The translations under genes and the position numbers were made by a program. The notes below the pieces were generated by a model. That model was not told where the DNA came from. It was given only the letters and a program-made list of their open reading frames with translations, and did not search any database. 64,000 bases of DNA from Kaistella yonginensis. Lineage in GTDB: Bacteria; Bacteroidota; Bacteroidia; Flavobacteriales; Weeksellaceae. Positions 1-8,310 of the stretch are shown piece after piece. The stretch covers positions 1 through 64,000 of the forward strand of contig NZ_JAUFQB010000060.1 in NCBI RefSeq assembly GCF_030409525.1, given 5' to 3'. Each line of letters begins with the position of its first letter. Within the stretch, counting starts at the first letter, position 1.

Positions 1-102
1 GCCATCTGCCAAACCCACCAAAGTTATTTCCGAATTTTCGCTTACTCAACAACACCATTCACCCCTTTTTATTTGCATAAAATCCATATTGTAAAGCTAA
101 AG

Positions 103-172
103 GAGTGGAGCTCTTTTTGCCGCAACGAAGTGAAGGCGAAAAAGCGGGAGTGGAGGGCGGAAATGTGCGCCC
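103..172. repeat. Dispersed intergenic element, copy 1
   Basis: This non-coding stretch shares a module order with a second copy near 10384-10467. Both begin with GA(G/A)TGGAGCTC, then a T-rich arm, a short spacer and an A-rich arm, then AGCGGGA(G/A)TGGA(G/A)G(G/A)CGG. The arms CTTTTTGCC (113-122) and GGCGAAAAAG (135-144) can pair into a hairpin. It sits just 3' of the glycosyltransferase gene. I know of no function; it looks like a short dispersed flavobacterial repeat. Confidence 0.5.
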
Positions 173-175
173 TAA

Positions 176-1177
176 TTATGGTTTATGAAAATGCGATGGA
201 AAGGCATCTTCGGGTTTTTGTCGGAATACATTGAGCAGAATCCAGGATTTCAAGAAGCCATAACCGTAGGAAAACATTTGAATATAGGTTGATATAATCG
301 CCATTGCTGCGATGCTTATATTTCTTGTTTTGTACAAAGCGTGGAAGAAAACGACGAAGGTGTAAAGGCCATAAAATCCTAAAATCAGTCCTTGTTGAAA
401 GGCAAAATAGGCAATAATTCCAAGAAAATACCCAATAAAAAATAGGGAGGGAAAAGCGAATGAAATTTTCACATATTTGGGATGACGCTGATTGAGAATG
501 GGTCGCGCACAACCGAATTGATAGACTTGTTTGGAAAACTTACCGAAGTCTACCCTGCGTTTATGATACACGCCAATATCATCGAAAAAAGCGGTCGTAT
601 AGCCATGCTCCCAAAGCCGCATAGAAAGATCGGGATCTTCACCAATACGCATTTCTGAAAAACCGCCTACTTGTTCGAAAGCCGATTTTCTAACACCCAT
701 GTTGAAACTGCGCGGCTGAAATTTGGTCACCGCTTTTTTATTCCCACGGATTCCGCCCGTGGTAAAAACGGAAGTCATCGAATAGGAAATCGCTTTTTGC
801 ATCAGGTTAAAGCCTTTGTGGGCTTTGTCTGCACCGCCAAAAGCATCACATGGAATCTCGGAAATATTTTTCTTTATATTTTGAATATAATCGGTTTCCA
901 CAATCACATCCGAATCAACGAAAATGAGCCAGTCATTTTTGGCTCTTCTGGCTCCGTAATTTCGTGATAATCCTGGACCGGAATTGTCTTTCCGGAAAAA
1001 TTCTATGGTTAATTTTTCCTGGAATAACTCTGCGGTTGGACGCAAATTTAGTAAAGAACCATCATCAACAATAATCACCTCAAAATCTCTATCGGTTTGA
1101 TACGACAAGGAATTGAGCAACTCGAAAAGTTCGTCTTTTCGGTTGTAGATGGCGATGATGATGGAGATGGTGTTCAA
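176..1177 (-). CDS. Family 2 glycosyltransferase
   Basis: A 333-residue GT-A-fold glycosyltransferase that would transfer a sugar from a nucleotide-sugar donor, probably onto a polysaccharide or lipid at the inner membrane. Visible motifs are the N-terminal strand with IYNRKDEL (10-17), VDDGS (37-41), SGPG followed by SRNYGARRA (66-79), the DXD-like metal site DSD (88-90), and an acceptor-side EDPDLSMRL (180-188). Hydrophobic segments near 238-262, 265-283 and 288-314 suggest C-terminal membrane anchoring. The THUMP methyltransferase gene lies about 104 bp upstream on the same strand. Donor and acceptor cannot be told from sequence. Confidence 0.9.
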   Translation of the reverse strand: MNTISIIIAIYNRKDELFELLNSLSYQTDRDFEVIIVDDGSLLNLRPTAELFQEKLTIEFFRKDNSGPGLSRNYGARRAKNDWLIFVDSDVIVETDYIQNIKKNISEIPCDAFGGADKAHKGFNLMQKAISYSMTSVFTTGGIRGNKKAVTKFQPRSFNMGVRKSAFEQVGGFSEMRIGEDPDLSMRLWEHGYTTAFFDDIGVYHKRRVDFGKFSKQVYQFGCARPILNQRHPKYVKISFAFPSLFFIGYFLGIIAYFAFQQGLILGFYGLYTFVVFFHALYKTRNISIAAMAIISTYIQMFSYGYGFLKSWILLNVFRQKPEDAFPSHFHKP

Positions 1178-1281
1178 TGTTATTTTTTGAAATGTTTTGT
1201 AGCGTCATCGTCCTTTTTATTAGGAAGAAGGTTGAAGAAATTTAGAATAATATCTATAAAATCCCAAAGCATAATTTTAAT

Positions 1282-2463
1282 TTAAGATTCGCTATCCCCT
1301 TCTCTCCCTTCTAATTTATGAATTTTCTTCGTCCCTTCATACATTTCATATTGCATAAAACGACATTCTAATTTCCCGTTGAATAGTTTGATTTTACGTG
1401 AAGGTCGCAAACCTACCCTTTTCAAAGAATCTAAATCGGAAGAAATTAACCATGCTAAAGTATTGGGATAATTTTTCTTAAAGGTATCCCCAATCTTAGC
1501 GTAAAACTCATCATCATTAATGACAATTCGTTCGTCATACGGTGGATTGAAAACCATCATTAGTGGGAATAATTCTTTTTTAGAATCGAAGAAATCTTGG
1601 TGTTTCACTTCGATAACATCATCCAGTTCGGCCGCTTCGATATTGACGCGTGCGGCGTGAAGCATATCAGAATCGATATCATATCCGACAATTTTTCCGG
1701 TAAATTCTTTGACGCGATTAAGGCGAACTTCTTTAATGGTTTGAAATAATTCTTCATCATAATTCAGCCAATTTTGGAAGCCGAATCTTTTACGGAAAGT
1801 TTGTGCGGGTAAATCCATGGCGATCATTGCAGCTTCAATTAGCAATGTTCCTGAACCGCACATTGGATCCAGAAAATTTCCTTTTCCGTCCCAACCTGCC
1901 AGTTGTAACATTCCGGAGGCGAGCACTTCATTCAAAGGCGCTTCGCCTTGTTCTTTTCTGTATCCTCTTTTGAATAAGGCATCGCCAGAAGAATCCAACG
2001 AAATTGTTACCAATTCCCGGTCGATGTGGAGGTGTAATTTAATATCAGGTTGCTGCGTATCAACACTCGGCCTTTTATTGTATTTGAATTTAAAGAAATC
2101 TACAATTGCATCTTTCATTTTTAAAGACATGAATTGAGAATGGGAAAATCGCTCAGAATAAATAGTAGTGTCGATGGCAAAAGTTTGATCAACTGTCATG
2201 TGTTCATCCCAAGGAAAATCAAAGAGCTTGTCATAGAAACGGTTTTCATCCCAGGCTTTGAAAGTGAGAACAGGAACCAAAATCTTTAATGCCGTTCTGG
2301 CAGAATAATTAATTTTATATAAAAAGCCTAAATCACCCTCACAATTCACGGCGCGGTTTTTTACTTCGACATTTGCTCCGCCAAGTTTTCTGATTTCTTC
2401 TGCTAAAATTTCTTCGAGGCCGAAAAATGTTTTAATCTGTATTTTTAAATTTTCTATTTCCAT
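1282..2463 (-). CDS. THUMP-domain class I SAM RNA methyltransferase (RlmL N-domain type)
   Basis: A 393-residue protein with an N-terminal THUMP RNA-binding region (about 1-165) and a Rossmann methylase domain. The SAM-binding loop is LDPMCGSGT (198-206), the acidic motif is GYDID (260-264), and the catalytic NPPYDER (306-312) is typical of N2-guanine or N6-adenine RNA methylases. The length fits the stand-alone equivalent of the RlmL N-terminal half, which makes m2G in 23S rRNA. The substrate is inferred from the family. The C-terminus is a charged tail. A 7-bp inverted repeat sits just upstream of the start. Confidence 0.88.
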   Translation of the reverse strand: MEIENLKIQIKTFFGLEEILAEEIRKLGGANVEVKNRAVNCEGDLGFLYKINYSARTALKILVPVLTFKAWDENRFYDKLFDFPWDEHMTVDQTFAIDTTIYSERFSHSQFMSLKMKDAIVDFFKFKYNKRPSVDTQQPDIKLHLHIDRELVTISLDSSGDALFKRGYRKEQGEAPLNEVLASGMLQLAGWDGKGNFLDPMCGSGTLLIEAAMIAMDLPAQTFRKRFGFQNWLNYDEELFQTIKEVRLNRVKEFTGKIVGYDIDSDMLHAARVNIEAAELDDVIEVKHQDFFDSKKELFPLMMVFNPPYDERIVINDDEFYAKIGDTFKKNYPNTLAWLISSDLDSLKRVGLRPSRKIKLFNGKLECRFMQYEMYEGTKKIHKLEGREGDSES

Positions 2464-2473
2464 ATGTTATTGA

Positions 2474-2488
2474 GCAACAATTTGTTGC
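2474..2488. promoter_or_regulatory. Inverted repeat upstream of the THUMP methyltransferase start
   Basis: GCAACAA and TTGTTGC are perfect 7-bp arms around one central T. They end 11 bp before the start codon at 2463 (minus strand). This could be a small operator or a leader hairpin near the start codon. Nothing else in the window shares it, so its role is open. Confidence 0.3.
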
Positions 2489-2619
2489 GATTGATTAAAG
2501 ATTAAATAATCTTGTATTTACGATTTTTGTTACCGAACAGGTCTGCCTTAAAAGAATCTAAAATACTTTAAATAAGATAAAACCTCAGCAACTTGTCGTT
2601 TTACAATTGCAAATTTAGT

Positions 2620-2627
2620 TATTTTTG
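2620..2627 (+). promoter_or_regulatory. Bacteroidota -7 element giving a likely leaderless mRNA
   Basis: TATTTTTG matches the Bacteroidota TAnnTTTG -7 element. Its last base is only four bases before the ATG at 2632, so the transcription start should fall at or within a base or two of the start codon. A TTG at 2593-2595, 24 bp further upstream, is a possible but slightly distant -33 element. This placement decides the start of the next gene: the in-frame TTG at 2593 would lie upstream of the transcript. Confidence 0.5.
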
Positions 2628-2631
2628 CAGA

Positions 2632-3378
2632 ATGGCATGGTTTAAAACTTGGTTTGATACTCCTTATTATCATATTCTTTATAACGACAGAGATTTCGCA
2701 GAAGCAGAAAACTTCATCACTTTGTTAATCAACTACTTAAATATTCCAGAGAATTCTAAATTAATCGATTTGGCTTGTGGTAAAGGTCGACATTCTGTTT
2801 TTTTAAATAAAATGGGCTTTCGAGTTTTAGGATTAGATTTATCGCAGCAAAGTATTCATCACAACAAAAAATTTGAAAATGAAGCTTTAAAATTTAAGGT
2901 TCATGATATGCGCGATGAAATTTATGCGCAAGTGTCGGATCAGAAAGCAGATGCTGTTTTGAATCTTTTTACCAGTTTCGGTTATTTTGAAGATGAAAAA
3001 GATGACCGGAAAGTTTTTCAATCCATCACTCATGTTTTGAAAGACGGCGGGTACTTTGTTTTGGATTTTTTGAATGCAAAATGGGTAGAAAATACTCTAG
3101 TTGAAGAGGATCACACTACAAAAGGCGGAATAAATTTTACCATTAAAAAGAAAATTGAAGATCAGCACGTTATTAAAGACATTAGTTTTGATGATGATGG
3201 AGAAAATTATCATTTTTTTGAAAAAGTAAAGCTGCACACTTTAGATGAAATAAATCATTACGCGGAAGAATTTGGTTTTGAGCGGATTAAAATCTTCGGC
3301 GATTATGTATTAAATGATTTTAATTTAGAAAGTTCACCACGTTGCATCAGCATTTTCAGAAAGAAAAAACAAGTATAA
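2632..3378 (+). CDS. Class I SAM-dependent methyltransferase
   Basis: I place the start at ATG 2632 (248 residues, MAWFKTWFDTPYYH...) rather than at the in-frame TTG at 2593, because a -7 promoter element ends four bases before this ATG. The SAM-binding motif I is LIDLACGKGRHS (about 43-54), followed by LGLDLS at the end of strand 2 and ADAVLNLFTSFGYF at motif post-II. It belongs to the broad Methyltransf_25-like group acting on small molecules or proteins, and no substrate can be named. The ZIP transporter gene begins 13 bp downstream, so the two are probably one operon. Confidence 0.82.
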   Translation: MAWFKTWFDTPYYHILYNDRDFAEAENFITLLINYLNIPENSKLIDLACGKGRHSVFLNKMGFRVLGLDLSQQSIHHNKKFENEALKFKVHDMRDEIYAQVSDQKADAVLNLFTSFGYFEDEKDDRKVFQSITHVLKDGGYFVLDFLNAKWVENTLVEEDHTTKGGINFTIKKKIEDQHVIKDISFDDDGENYHFFEKVKLHTLDEINHYAEEFGFERIKIFGDYVLNDFNLESSPRCISIFRKKKQV

Positions 3379-3391
3379 AATTGAGGGAGAT

Positions 3392-4084
3392 ATGATTATA
3401 ATTCTGCTAATTCTAAGTGTATTAATTGGAGTGTTTATGGGGAAATTTTTCGGAGATCGAGAAAAATTCGCCAAAAATCTGTTGATTGTAAGTGCTGGAT
3501 TTTTAATTACGATTTGTTTAAATGAAGTTTTTCCGGAGGTTTATTCTGGTGAACATCACAACATTGGTCTTTGGGTTATTGGTGGCGTTTTGCTGCAAAT
3601 GTTATTAGAAAATCTAACCAAAGGCTTCGAGCATGGCCATTTTCATCATCATACCGAAGGGAAAAACATTCTTCCTTTGGCTTTAATGATTGGACTCTTT
3701 ATTCACGCTTTTTTAGAAGGGATTCCGTTGGCAAATGAAGAAGAAATTTTAACGCCTTACCTCACGGGAATTTTGGTACATAATATTCCGATTTCTTTTA
3801 TTTTGGGTGCATTTTTGGTTAAGAATAAAAAGTTTTCGCCCTCTGCTTTTCTGATTATTTCAATTTTCGCCTTGGCATCACCGCTAGGGTTGGTTTTAGG
3901 CAAATATTTTAATCCTAATTTAGAAGTGTACTTTCTGGCGTTGGTTGGTGGAATTTTCCTTCATATTTCCTCTGTCATTATTTTTGAAAGCAATAAAAAT
4001 CACAATGTAGACTGGAAGAAAATTGGATATGTTGCTTTGGGTGTTTTGTTGGCAATGACCAGCCACCTTTTTCACAATCACTAA
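3392..4084 (+). CDS. ZIP family divalent metal transporter
   Basis: A 230-residue inner-membrane protein with about eight hydrophobic segments and the ZIP architecture. A His-rich cytoplasmic loop (EHGHFHHHTEG, about 79-89) lies between TM3 and TM4. The metal-site helices carry HAFLEGIPL (TM4) and HNIPISF (TM5), which match the conserved HNxxEG/HNxPEG positions of ZIPs, although the second Glu is replaced. It probably imports zinc or another divalent metal. It follows the methyltransferase gene by 13 bp and ends at a shared terminator with the convergent porin gene. Confidence 0.85.
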   Translation: MIIILLILSVLIGVFMGKFFGDREKFAKNLLIVSAGFLITICLNEVFPEVYSGEHHNIGLWVIGGVLLQMLLENLTKGFEHGHFHHHTEGKNILPLALMIGLFIHAFLEGIPLANEEEILTPYLTGILVHNIPISFILGAFLVKNKKFSPSAFLIISIFALASPLGLVLGKYFNPNLEVYFLALVGGIFLHISSVIIFESNKNHNVDWKKIGYVALGVLLAMTSHLFHNH

Positions 4085-4100
4085 ACTTTAACCCAAAAAA

Positions 4101-4127
4101 AAGATTCCAAAAATAAATTGGAATCTT
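4101..4127. terminator. Bidirectional terminator between convergent genes
   Basis: AAGATTCCAA (4101-4110) pairs perfectly with TTGGAATCTT (4118-4127) around a 7-base loop. On the minus strand the stem is followed by a run of T, which suits termination of the porin gene; the plus-strand side has a weaker T-run. It lies between the convergent ZIP and FadL-like genes. Confidence 0.8.
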
Positions 4128-4155
4128 AGATTAACTTTTTCTAAATTTTACGCAC

Positions 4156-5556
4156 TTAGAATCTCCAACCTAAGGTAATAAAGAAGTGATCTTTGGTGTT
4201 TTTCACATTCGACACCACTGCGTCATTAGAGTCGACAATATAAGTATCAGAGAAATACCCGGTGTTATTTGCTGCAGAACCTCTTAAGAACGGACTTTTA
4301 TATTCTGAACTTAAATTTTGATATGCTGCATCAATATAAAAGGATTTGAAATCATAGCCAATCCCTGCTCCTATTGTAGTTCTTTTGCCAACAATCAAAT
4401 CATCGTAAGTGGTATTTGCGGCGTTACCATTAGCTGAAAACGCAGAAATACTCATGGAATCAAAAGGGCTGCTTGCAAAACCATAACCACCTCTTAGGCG
4501 AAATGCATCAATTCTATATTCCGCACCGACCTTAATTTCAGATAAACTTTTAGAATTATTGCTGAAGAAATTGTTCAATTCGGTTTCGGCATTTCCGTAA
4601 ACTTTATATTTTGGCTTGGTTAAACCTAGAGAATAATCTACGTTGATTGCAAAGTTTTTATTTGGAACAAAGGCCGCACTTACAGTTGCTTTCATTGGGC
4701 TAGCTAGTTTTCGGTCTTCTGTGTAGGTTCCATCGGTCGGATTTTCGTATTCGTTATACACTCGTGCAATGCTCCACCACGTAGGAGTTTCTACTGATGC
4801 TCCCAGTCTAAACTGCGGATTAATTTTACCGATTACCCCAACAGATGCCGAGAAACCTGTTGATGACTCAGAGAAGGGCGTATATTGTTTATCATAAACA
4901 CTTGTGTTATTATTTAAACTAGAATTAAAGGCAGCAGAATCATACTGGTCGATATTTGCGGTATGAAAATTCAAACCTGCTCCCACATAAATTCTGTTAT
5001 CATAATTCCCTCCAGCTGCAATACTCATTTTCGAAACATCACCGTAGCGATTATACGCATGCCCTGCATAGGTTACATTGTCAATCAAGGTTCCAGCATT
5101 ATAAATATTAAAATTAACATTCGCATTGCCCGGAGTTTCAGAATAGTCCTCAATAGACTGGTTTGAATAGTTTACACCAATATTTACAAACTTCCATGGC
5201 GTAGAATCATCCAAACGAAAAGCCATTACACCTCCAACATTGGTCAAGTCGGTATTATTAAGCTTATAGTCAAGAGCAGTTCCTGCTAATGAAGTTGTAT
5301 TTTTGCTATTTTGAATTGCTAAAGTTCCAGAAATTTCACTGGTGATAGGTACTCCGATTCCAGCAGGATTGGTATTAATTACCGAAAAATCACCACCTAA
5401 AGCTCCCATAGATCCTGCCATAGCGTTATACTTTGCAGAACCTGTAGTTGCTGAATTTGAATATACATCGATCGTATTTCTAAGGGTAGAAATATCTTGA
5501 GCATTGGCAAAATAGGCCGCAGTGAAACTCAAAATTATAAAAGATTTTTTAATCAT
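4156..5556 (-). CDS. OmpP1/FadL-family outer membrane protein
   Basis: A 466-residue outer-membrane beta-barrel of the FadL/TodX type, which passes hydrophobic compounds such as fatty acids. A signal peptide ends at ANAQ (residues 17-20). The mature N-terminus contains the family pattern of an early helix then GSAKYNAMAGSMGALGGDFS and NTNPAGIG, followed by alternating beta-strand sequence up to a C-terminal aromatic residue (ITLGWRF), the usual barrel-assembly signal. It lies 24 bp downstream of the Tyr-rich lipoprotein gene, so they are likely co-transcribed. Members of this family are often loosely named hemin receptors; I see no heme-specific motif. Confidence 0.85.
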   Translation of the reverse strand: MIKKSFIILSFTAAYFANAQDISTLRNTIDVYSNSATTGSAKYNAMAGSMGALGGDFSVINTNPAGIGVPITSEISGTLAIQNSKNTTSLAGTALDYKLNNTDLTNVGGVMAFRLDDSTPWKFVNIGVNYSNQSIEDYSETPGNANVNFNIYNAGTLIDNVTYAGHAYNRYGDVSKMSIAAGGNYDNRIYVGAGLNFHTANIDQYDSAAFNSSLNNNTSVYDKQYTPFSESSTGFSASVGVIGKINPQFRLGASVETPTWWSIARVYNEYENPTDGTYTEDRKLASPMKATVSAAFVPNKNFAINVDYSLGLTKPKYKVYGNAETELNNFFSNNSKSLSEIKVGAEYRIDAFRLRGGYGFASSPFDSMSISAFSANGNAANTTYDDLIVGKRTTIGAGIGYDFKSFYIDAAYQNLSSEYKSPFLRGSAANNTGYFSDTYIVDSNDAVVSNVKNTKDHFFITLGWRF

Positions 5557-5580
5557 TTTTAAATTATTCTTGATTATACA

Positions 5581-6570
5581 TTAACGTCTAAAACCACCAG
5601 ATGATCGGGTAGAACCCGAACTCGAGTTAGATGAACCACTGTTTACTCCCCCACCTGAACTTCCTGACCTGAACCCTGCATCATTAGAGTTGCTTCTCGT
5701 GGGTTGGTTATATCTGGGAGTCTCTTGTCTCGGAGTAGCATTTGGTCGCGGGGTGTTATTGGGCTGCGGTGATGTTCTGTATCTCGGCTGATTGTTGTTT
5801 TGCTGTTGATTATTATAACGTGGGTTATTGTTTTGTTGTTGGTTATTATATCTCGGATTAGTATTTTGCTGCGTGTTATAACGTGGGTTATCATTTCTGA
5901 AACCAGAATTTGGATTGGTAGTCGGCCTTAAGCCCGATGGACTATTGCGGAATCCCGATCCGTCAGAACCACTTCTTTTATAATTAAATCCAGGCGCATT
6001 GTAACTGTTATAACCACCGTATCCGTAAGGACTGTAATAACCATAAGGATTATAACCGTAGTAAGGATTATAATAACCATAATATGGATTGTAATAACTG
6101 TAATAAGGACTATAATAACCTAAGAGTGGACTATAACCAAATCGCCAAGGATTATAATAACCACCATAGCCCCAAGATGAACCAAAACCAAAACTCATCC
6201 CAAAACCAAATCCTGAAGAAAACCCGTAAGGATAGCCATAAGAATCATTGTAAAAAGTTTCTGTTCCCGTAAAATTACCCCAATCAGAGTTTTGTGAATC
6301 TTGCCAATTTTGGTTTCTATTGTCAGAATTTAAGTATTTATTTTGATCCTCAGTGTATTGGTAATCATAATAATCACCTACCTGATTTCCGCTATTCATC
6401 ACAACGCCAACTGGAATGGTATCCTTGTTGGGGTCATAATAAACACCATCGGTCTCCGTATAGCCACCCATTGTAGCTCCGCAGGAGGATAAAATAAAAC
6501 CTCCCAAAACTGTCAAGACCAATTTTGATCTTAGTAATCCCATTGTTTTTTTATAAGTAATTTTTTCCAT
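5581..6570 (-). CDS. Low-complexity Tyr/Asn-rich lipoprotein
   Basis: A 329-residue protein of unknown function. A hydrophobic segment ends in the lipobox LSSCGA, so it should be lipid-anchored. Initiation could also be at the internal ATG at 6543 (MGLLRSK...), which gives a more typical signal peptide. The middle (about 115-195) is very rich in Gly, Tyr, Asn and Pro with repeated YNPYYGYY-type units. It is followed by PRYNNQQQNNN-type Gln/Asn repeats and a Ser/Gly-rich tail. It shares a probable operon with the FadL-like porin 24 bp downstream. An adhesive or surface-coat role is possible but not supported by any known domain. Confidence 0.8.
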   Translation of the reverse strand: MEKITYKKTMGLLRSKLVLTVLGGFILSSCGATMGGYTETDGVYYDPNKDTIPVGVVMNSGNQVGDYYDYQYTEDQNKYLNSDNRNQNWQDSQNSDWGNFTGTETFYNDSYGYPYGFSSGFGFGMSFGFGSSWGYGGYYNPWRFGYSPLLGYYSPYYSYYNPYYGYYNPYYGYNPYGYYSPYGYGGYNSYNAPGFNYKRSGSDGSGFRNSPSGLRPTTNPNSGFRNDNPRYNTQQNTNPRYNNQQQNNNPRYNNQQQNNNQPRYRTSPQPNNTPRPNATPRQETPRYNQPTRSNSNDAGFRSGSSGGGVNSGSSNSSSGSTRSSGGFRR

Positions 6571-6716
6571 GATAAGGTGAAAAAGTTTTAATTTGATTTA
6601 TATTTGCAAATCATACCAAAATTGTACCAATTAAAACGTACATATTTTGAGTAAAAATAGGCTTTTTAGATTAGATATTAAAAGCGATGATTAGTTAAAT
6701 TAAAAGATAAAATAAA

Positions 6717-8192
6717 ATGGCAAAAATTACTTCGAGGGCAGAGGATTATAGCAAATGGTATAATGAATTAGTTGTACAGGCAGATTTGGCAGAAAACTCT
6801 GGAGTTCGTGGTTGCATGGTGATTAAACCTTACGGTTATGCAATTTGGGAAAAAATGAGAGATGAACTAGATAAAAAATTCAAAGAAACTGGTCATCAGA
6901 ATGCGTACTTCCCCCTTTTCATTCCAAAAAGCTATTTTGAAGCCGAAGAACAAAACGCAGAAGGTTTTGCAAAAGAATGCGCTGTTGTAACCCATTATCG
7001 TCTTAAAACCGATCCGAATAATCCTAAGAAATTAATCGTTGATCCCGAGGCAAAATTAGAAGAAGAACTTATTGTTAGGCCAACTTCGGAAGCGATTATT
7101 TGGAATACCTATAAAAAATGGATTCAGTCTTATCGTGATTTACCAATTTTGATTAACCAATGGGCCAATGTGGTTCGTTGGGAAATGAGAACCCGTTTCT
7201 TTTTGAGAACTGCAGAATTTCTATGGCAAGAAGGACACACTGCACATGCAACAAAAGAAGAAGCCATCGAAGAAACTGAAAAAATGATTCACGTCTATGC
7301 GGATTTCGTGGAAAACTTCATGGGTATTCCGGTGATTAAAGGGATTAAAACAGCTTCAGAACGATTTGCAGGTGCAGATGAAACCTACTGTATCGAAGCG
7401 TTAATGCAAGATGGGAAAGCTCTTCAGGCGGGAACATCGCACTTTTTAGGACAAAACTTCGGTAAAGCATTTGATGTGAAATTCACCAATAAAGAAGGTA
7501 AAATCGAGCATGCTTGGGGAACTTCTTGGGGAACTTCTACCCGATTAATTGGCGGTTTAATTATGACTCATTCTGATGATCTAGGCTTGGTTCTACCACC
7601 GAGTTTGGCGCCAATTCAAGTAGTGATTGTTCCTATTTTTAAAGGAGAAGAACAGCTGAATCAAATTAATGAAGTGGCTTTTGATATTCAAGAAAAATTA
7701 AAAGCCAAAGGAATTTCTGTAAAATACGACAACCGAACCGATAATAAACCCGGTTGGAAATTTGCAGAATATGAATTGAAAGGTATTCCCATTAGAATTG
7801 CCATGGGCGCAAGAGACCTTGAAAATAAAACCGTGGAGATCGCGCGTAGAGATAATTTGACAAAGGAAGTACAGCCGCTTGAAAATATCGCACTGTATGT
7901 TGAAGAATTGCTTAAAACCATCCAAAAAGATATTTTCGCAAAAGCACAACAGCATAGAGATTCGCACATCACTGTTGTAAATTCTTACGAAGAATTCAAA
8001 CAAGTTCTGGACGAAAAAGGCGGATTTATTTCGGCCCATTGGGATGGAACTGATGAAGAAGAAGAACAAATTAAAAACGAAACAAAAGCAACAATTCGTT
8101 GCATTCCCTTGAACAACAAATTGGAAGACGGAATTTCTTTAATTACCGGAAAACCCTCTAAGCAAAGAGTAATCTTTGCAAAATCATATTAG
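6717..8192 (+). CDS. proS: Prolyl-tRNA synthetase, archaeal/eukaryote-like type
   Basis: Charges tRNA-Pro with proline in the cytoplasm. The 491-residue protein has class II motifs: RPTSEAIIW, motif 2 around [20 protein letters not shown], and motif 3 near [18 protein letters not shown]. It lacks the long INS editing insertion of E. coli-type ProRS and carries the anticodon-binding domain plus the extra C-terminal domain ending in Tyr, as in archaeal/eukaryotic enzymes. Only one Cys remains in that last domain, so the zinc site seen in some relatives is absent. This ProRS type is usual in Bacteroidota. It is divergent from the lipoprotein-porin pair. Confidence 0.96.
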   Translation: MAKITSRAEDYSKWYNELVVQADLAENSGVRGCMVIKPYGYAIWEKMRDELDKKFKETGHQNAYFPLFIPKSYFEAEEQNAEGFAKECAVVTHYRLKTDPNNPKKLIVDPEAKLEEELIVRPTSEAIIWNTYKKWIQSYRDLPILINQWANVVRWEMRTRFFLRTAEFLWQEGHTAHATKEEAIEETEKMIHVYADFVENFMGIPVIKGIKTASERFAGADETYCIEALMQDGKALQAGTSHFLGQNFGKAFDVKFTNKEGKIEHAWGTSWGTSTRLIGGLIMTHSDDLGLVLPPSLAPIQVVIVPIFKGEEQLNQINEVAFDIQEKLKAKGISVKYDNRTDNKPGWKFAEYELKGIPIRIAMGARDLENKTVEIARRDNLTKEVQPLENIALYVEELLKTIQKDIFAKAQQHRDSHITVVNSYEEFKQVLDEKGGFISAHWDGTDEEEEQIKNETKATIRCIPLNNKLEDGISLITGKPSKQRVIFAKSY

Positions 8193-8275
8193 TAAGACGC
8201 CATTTTTATATATTTTTAAATGTTAAGGTTTTTATAAAATTATCATTTAATCAAAGGACTAAACTATTTATTGCT

Positions 8276-8283
8276 TATTTTTG
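8276..8283 (+). promoter_or_regulatory. Putative -7 element for the DUF937-OmpA gene
   Basis: TATTTTTG matches TAnnTTTG and lies 27 bases before the ATG at 8311. No clear TTG -33 element is seen 17-23 bp upstream. Confidence 0.4.
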
Positions 8284-8310
8284 AATAATTAACTAAATAA
8301 TTAAACTATT

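Noticed and set aside
1-231. Open reading frame on the plus strand at the left edge
   Set aside because: It is open from base 1 but runs through the dispersed repeat and into the antisense of the glycosyltransferase gene, and its translation resembles no protein.
2593-2631. Upstream TTG start for the methyltransferase
   Set aside because: The -7 promoter element lies within these 13 codons, so they would not be transcribed; the family-like N-terminus begins at MAWFKTWF.
5643-5894. 83-residue minus-strand ORF within the lipoprotein gene
   Set aside because: It is an alternative-frame reading of the low-complexity repeats and has no independent support.
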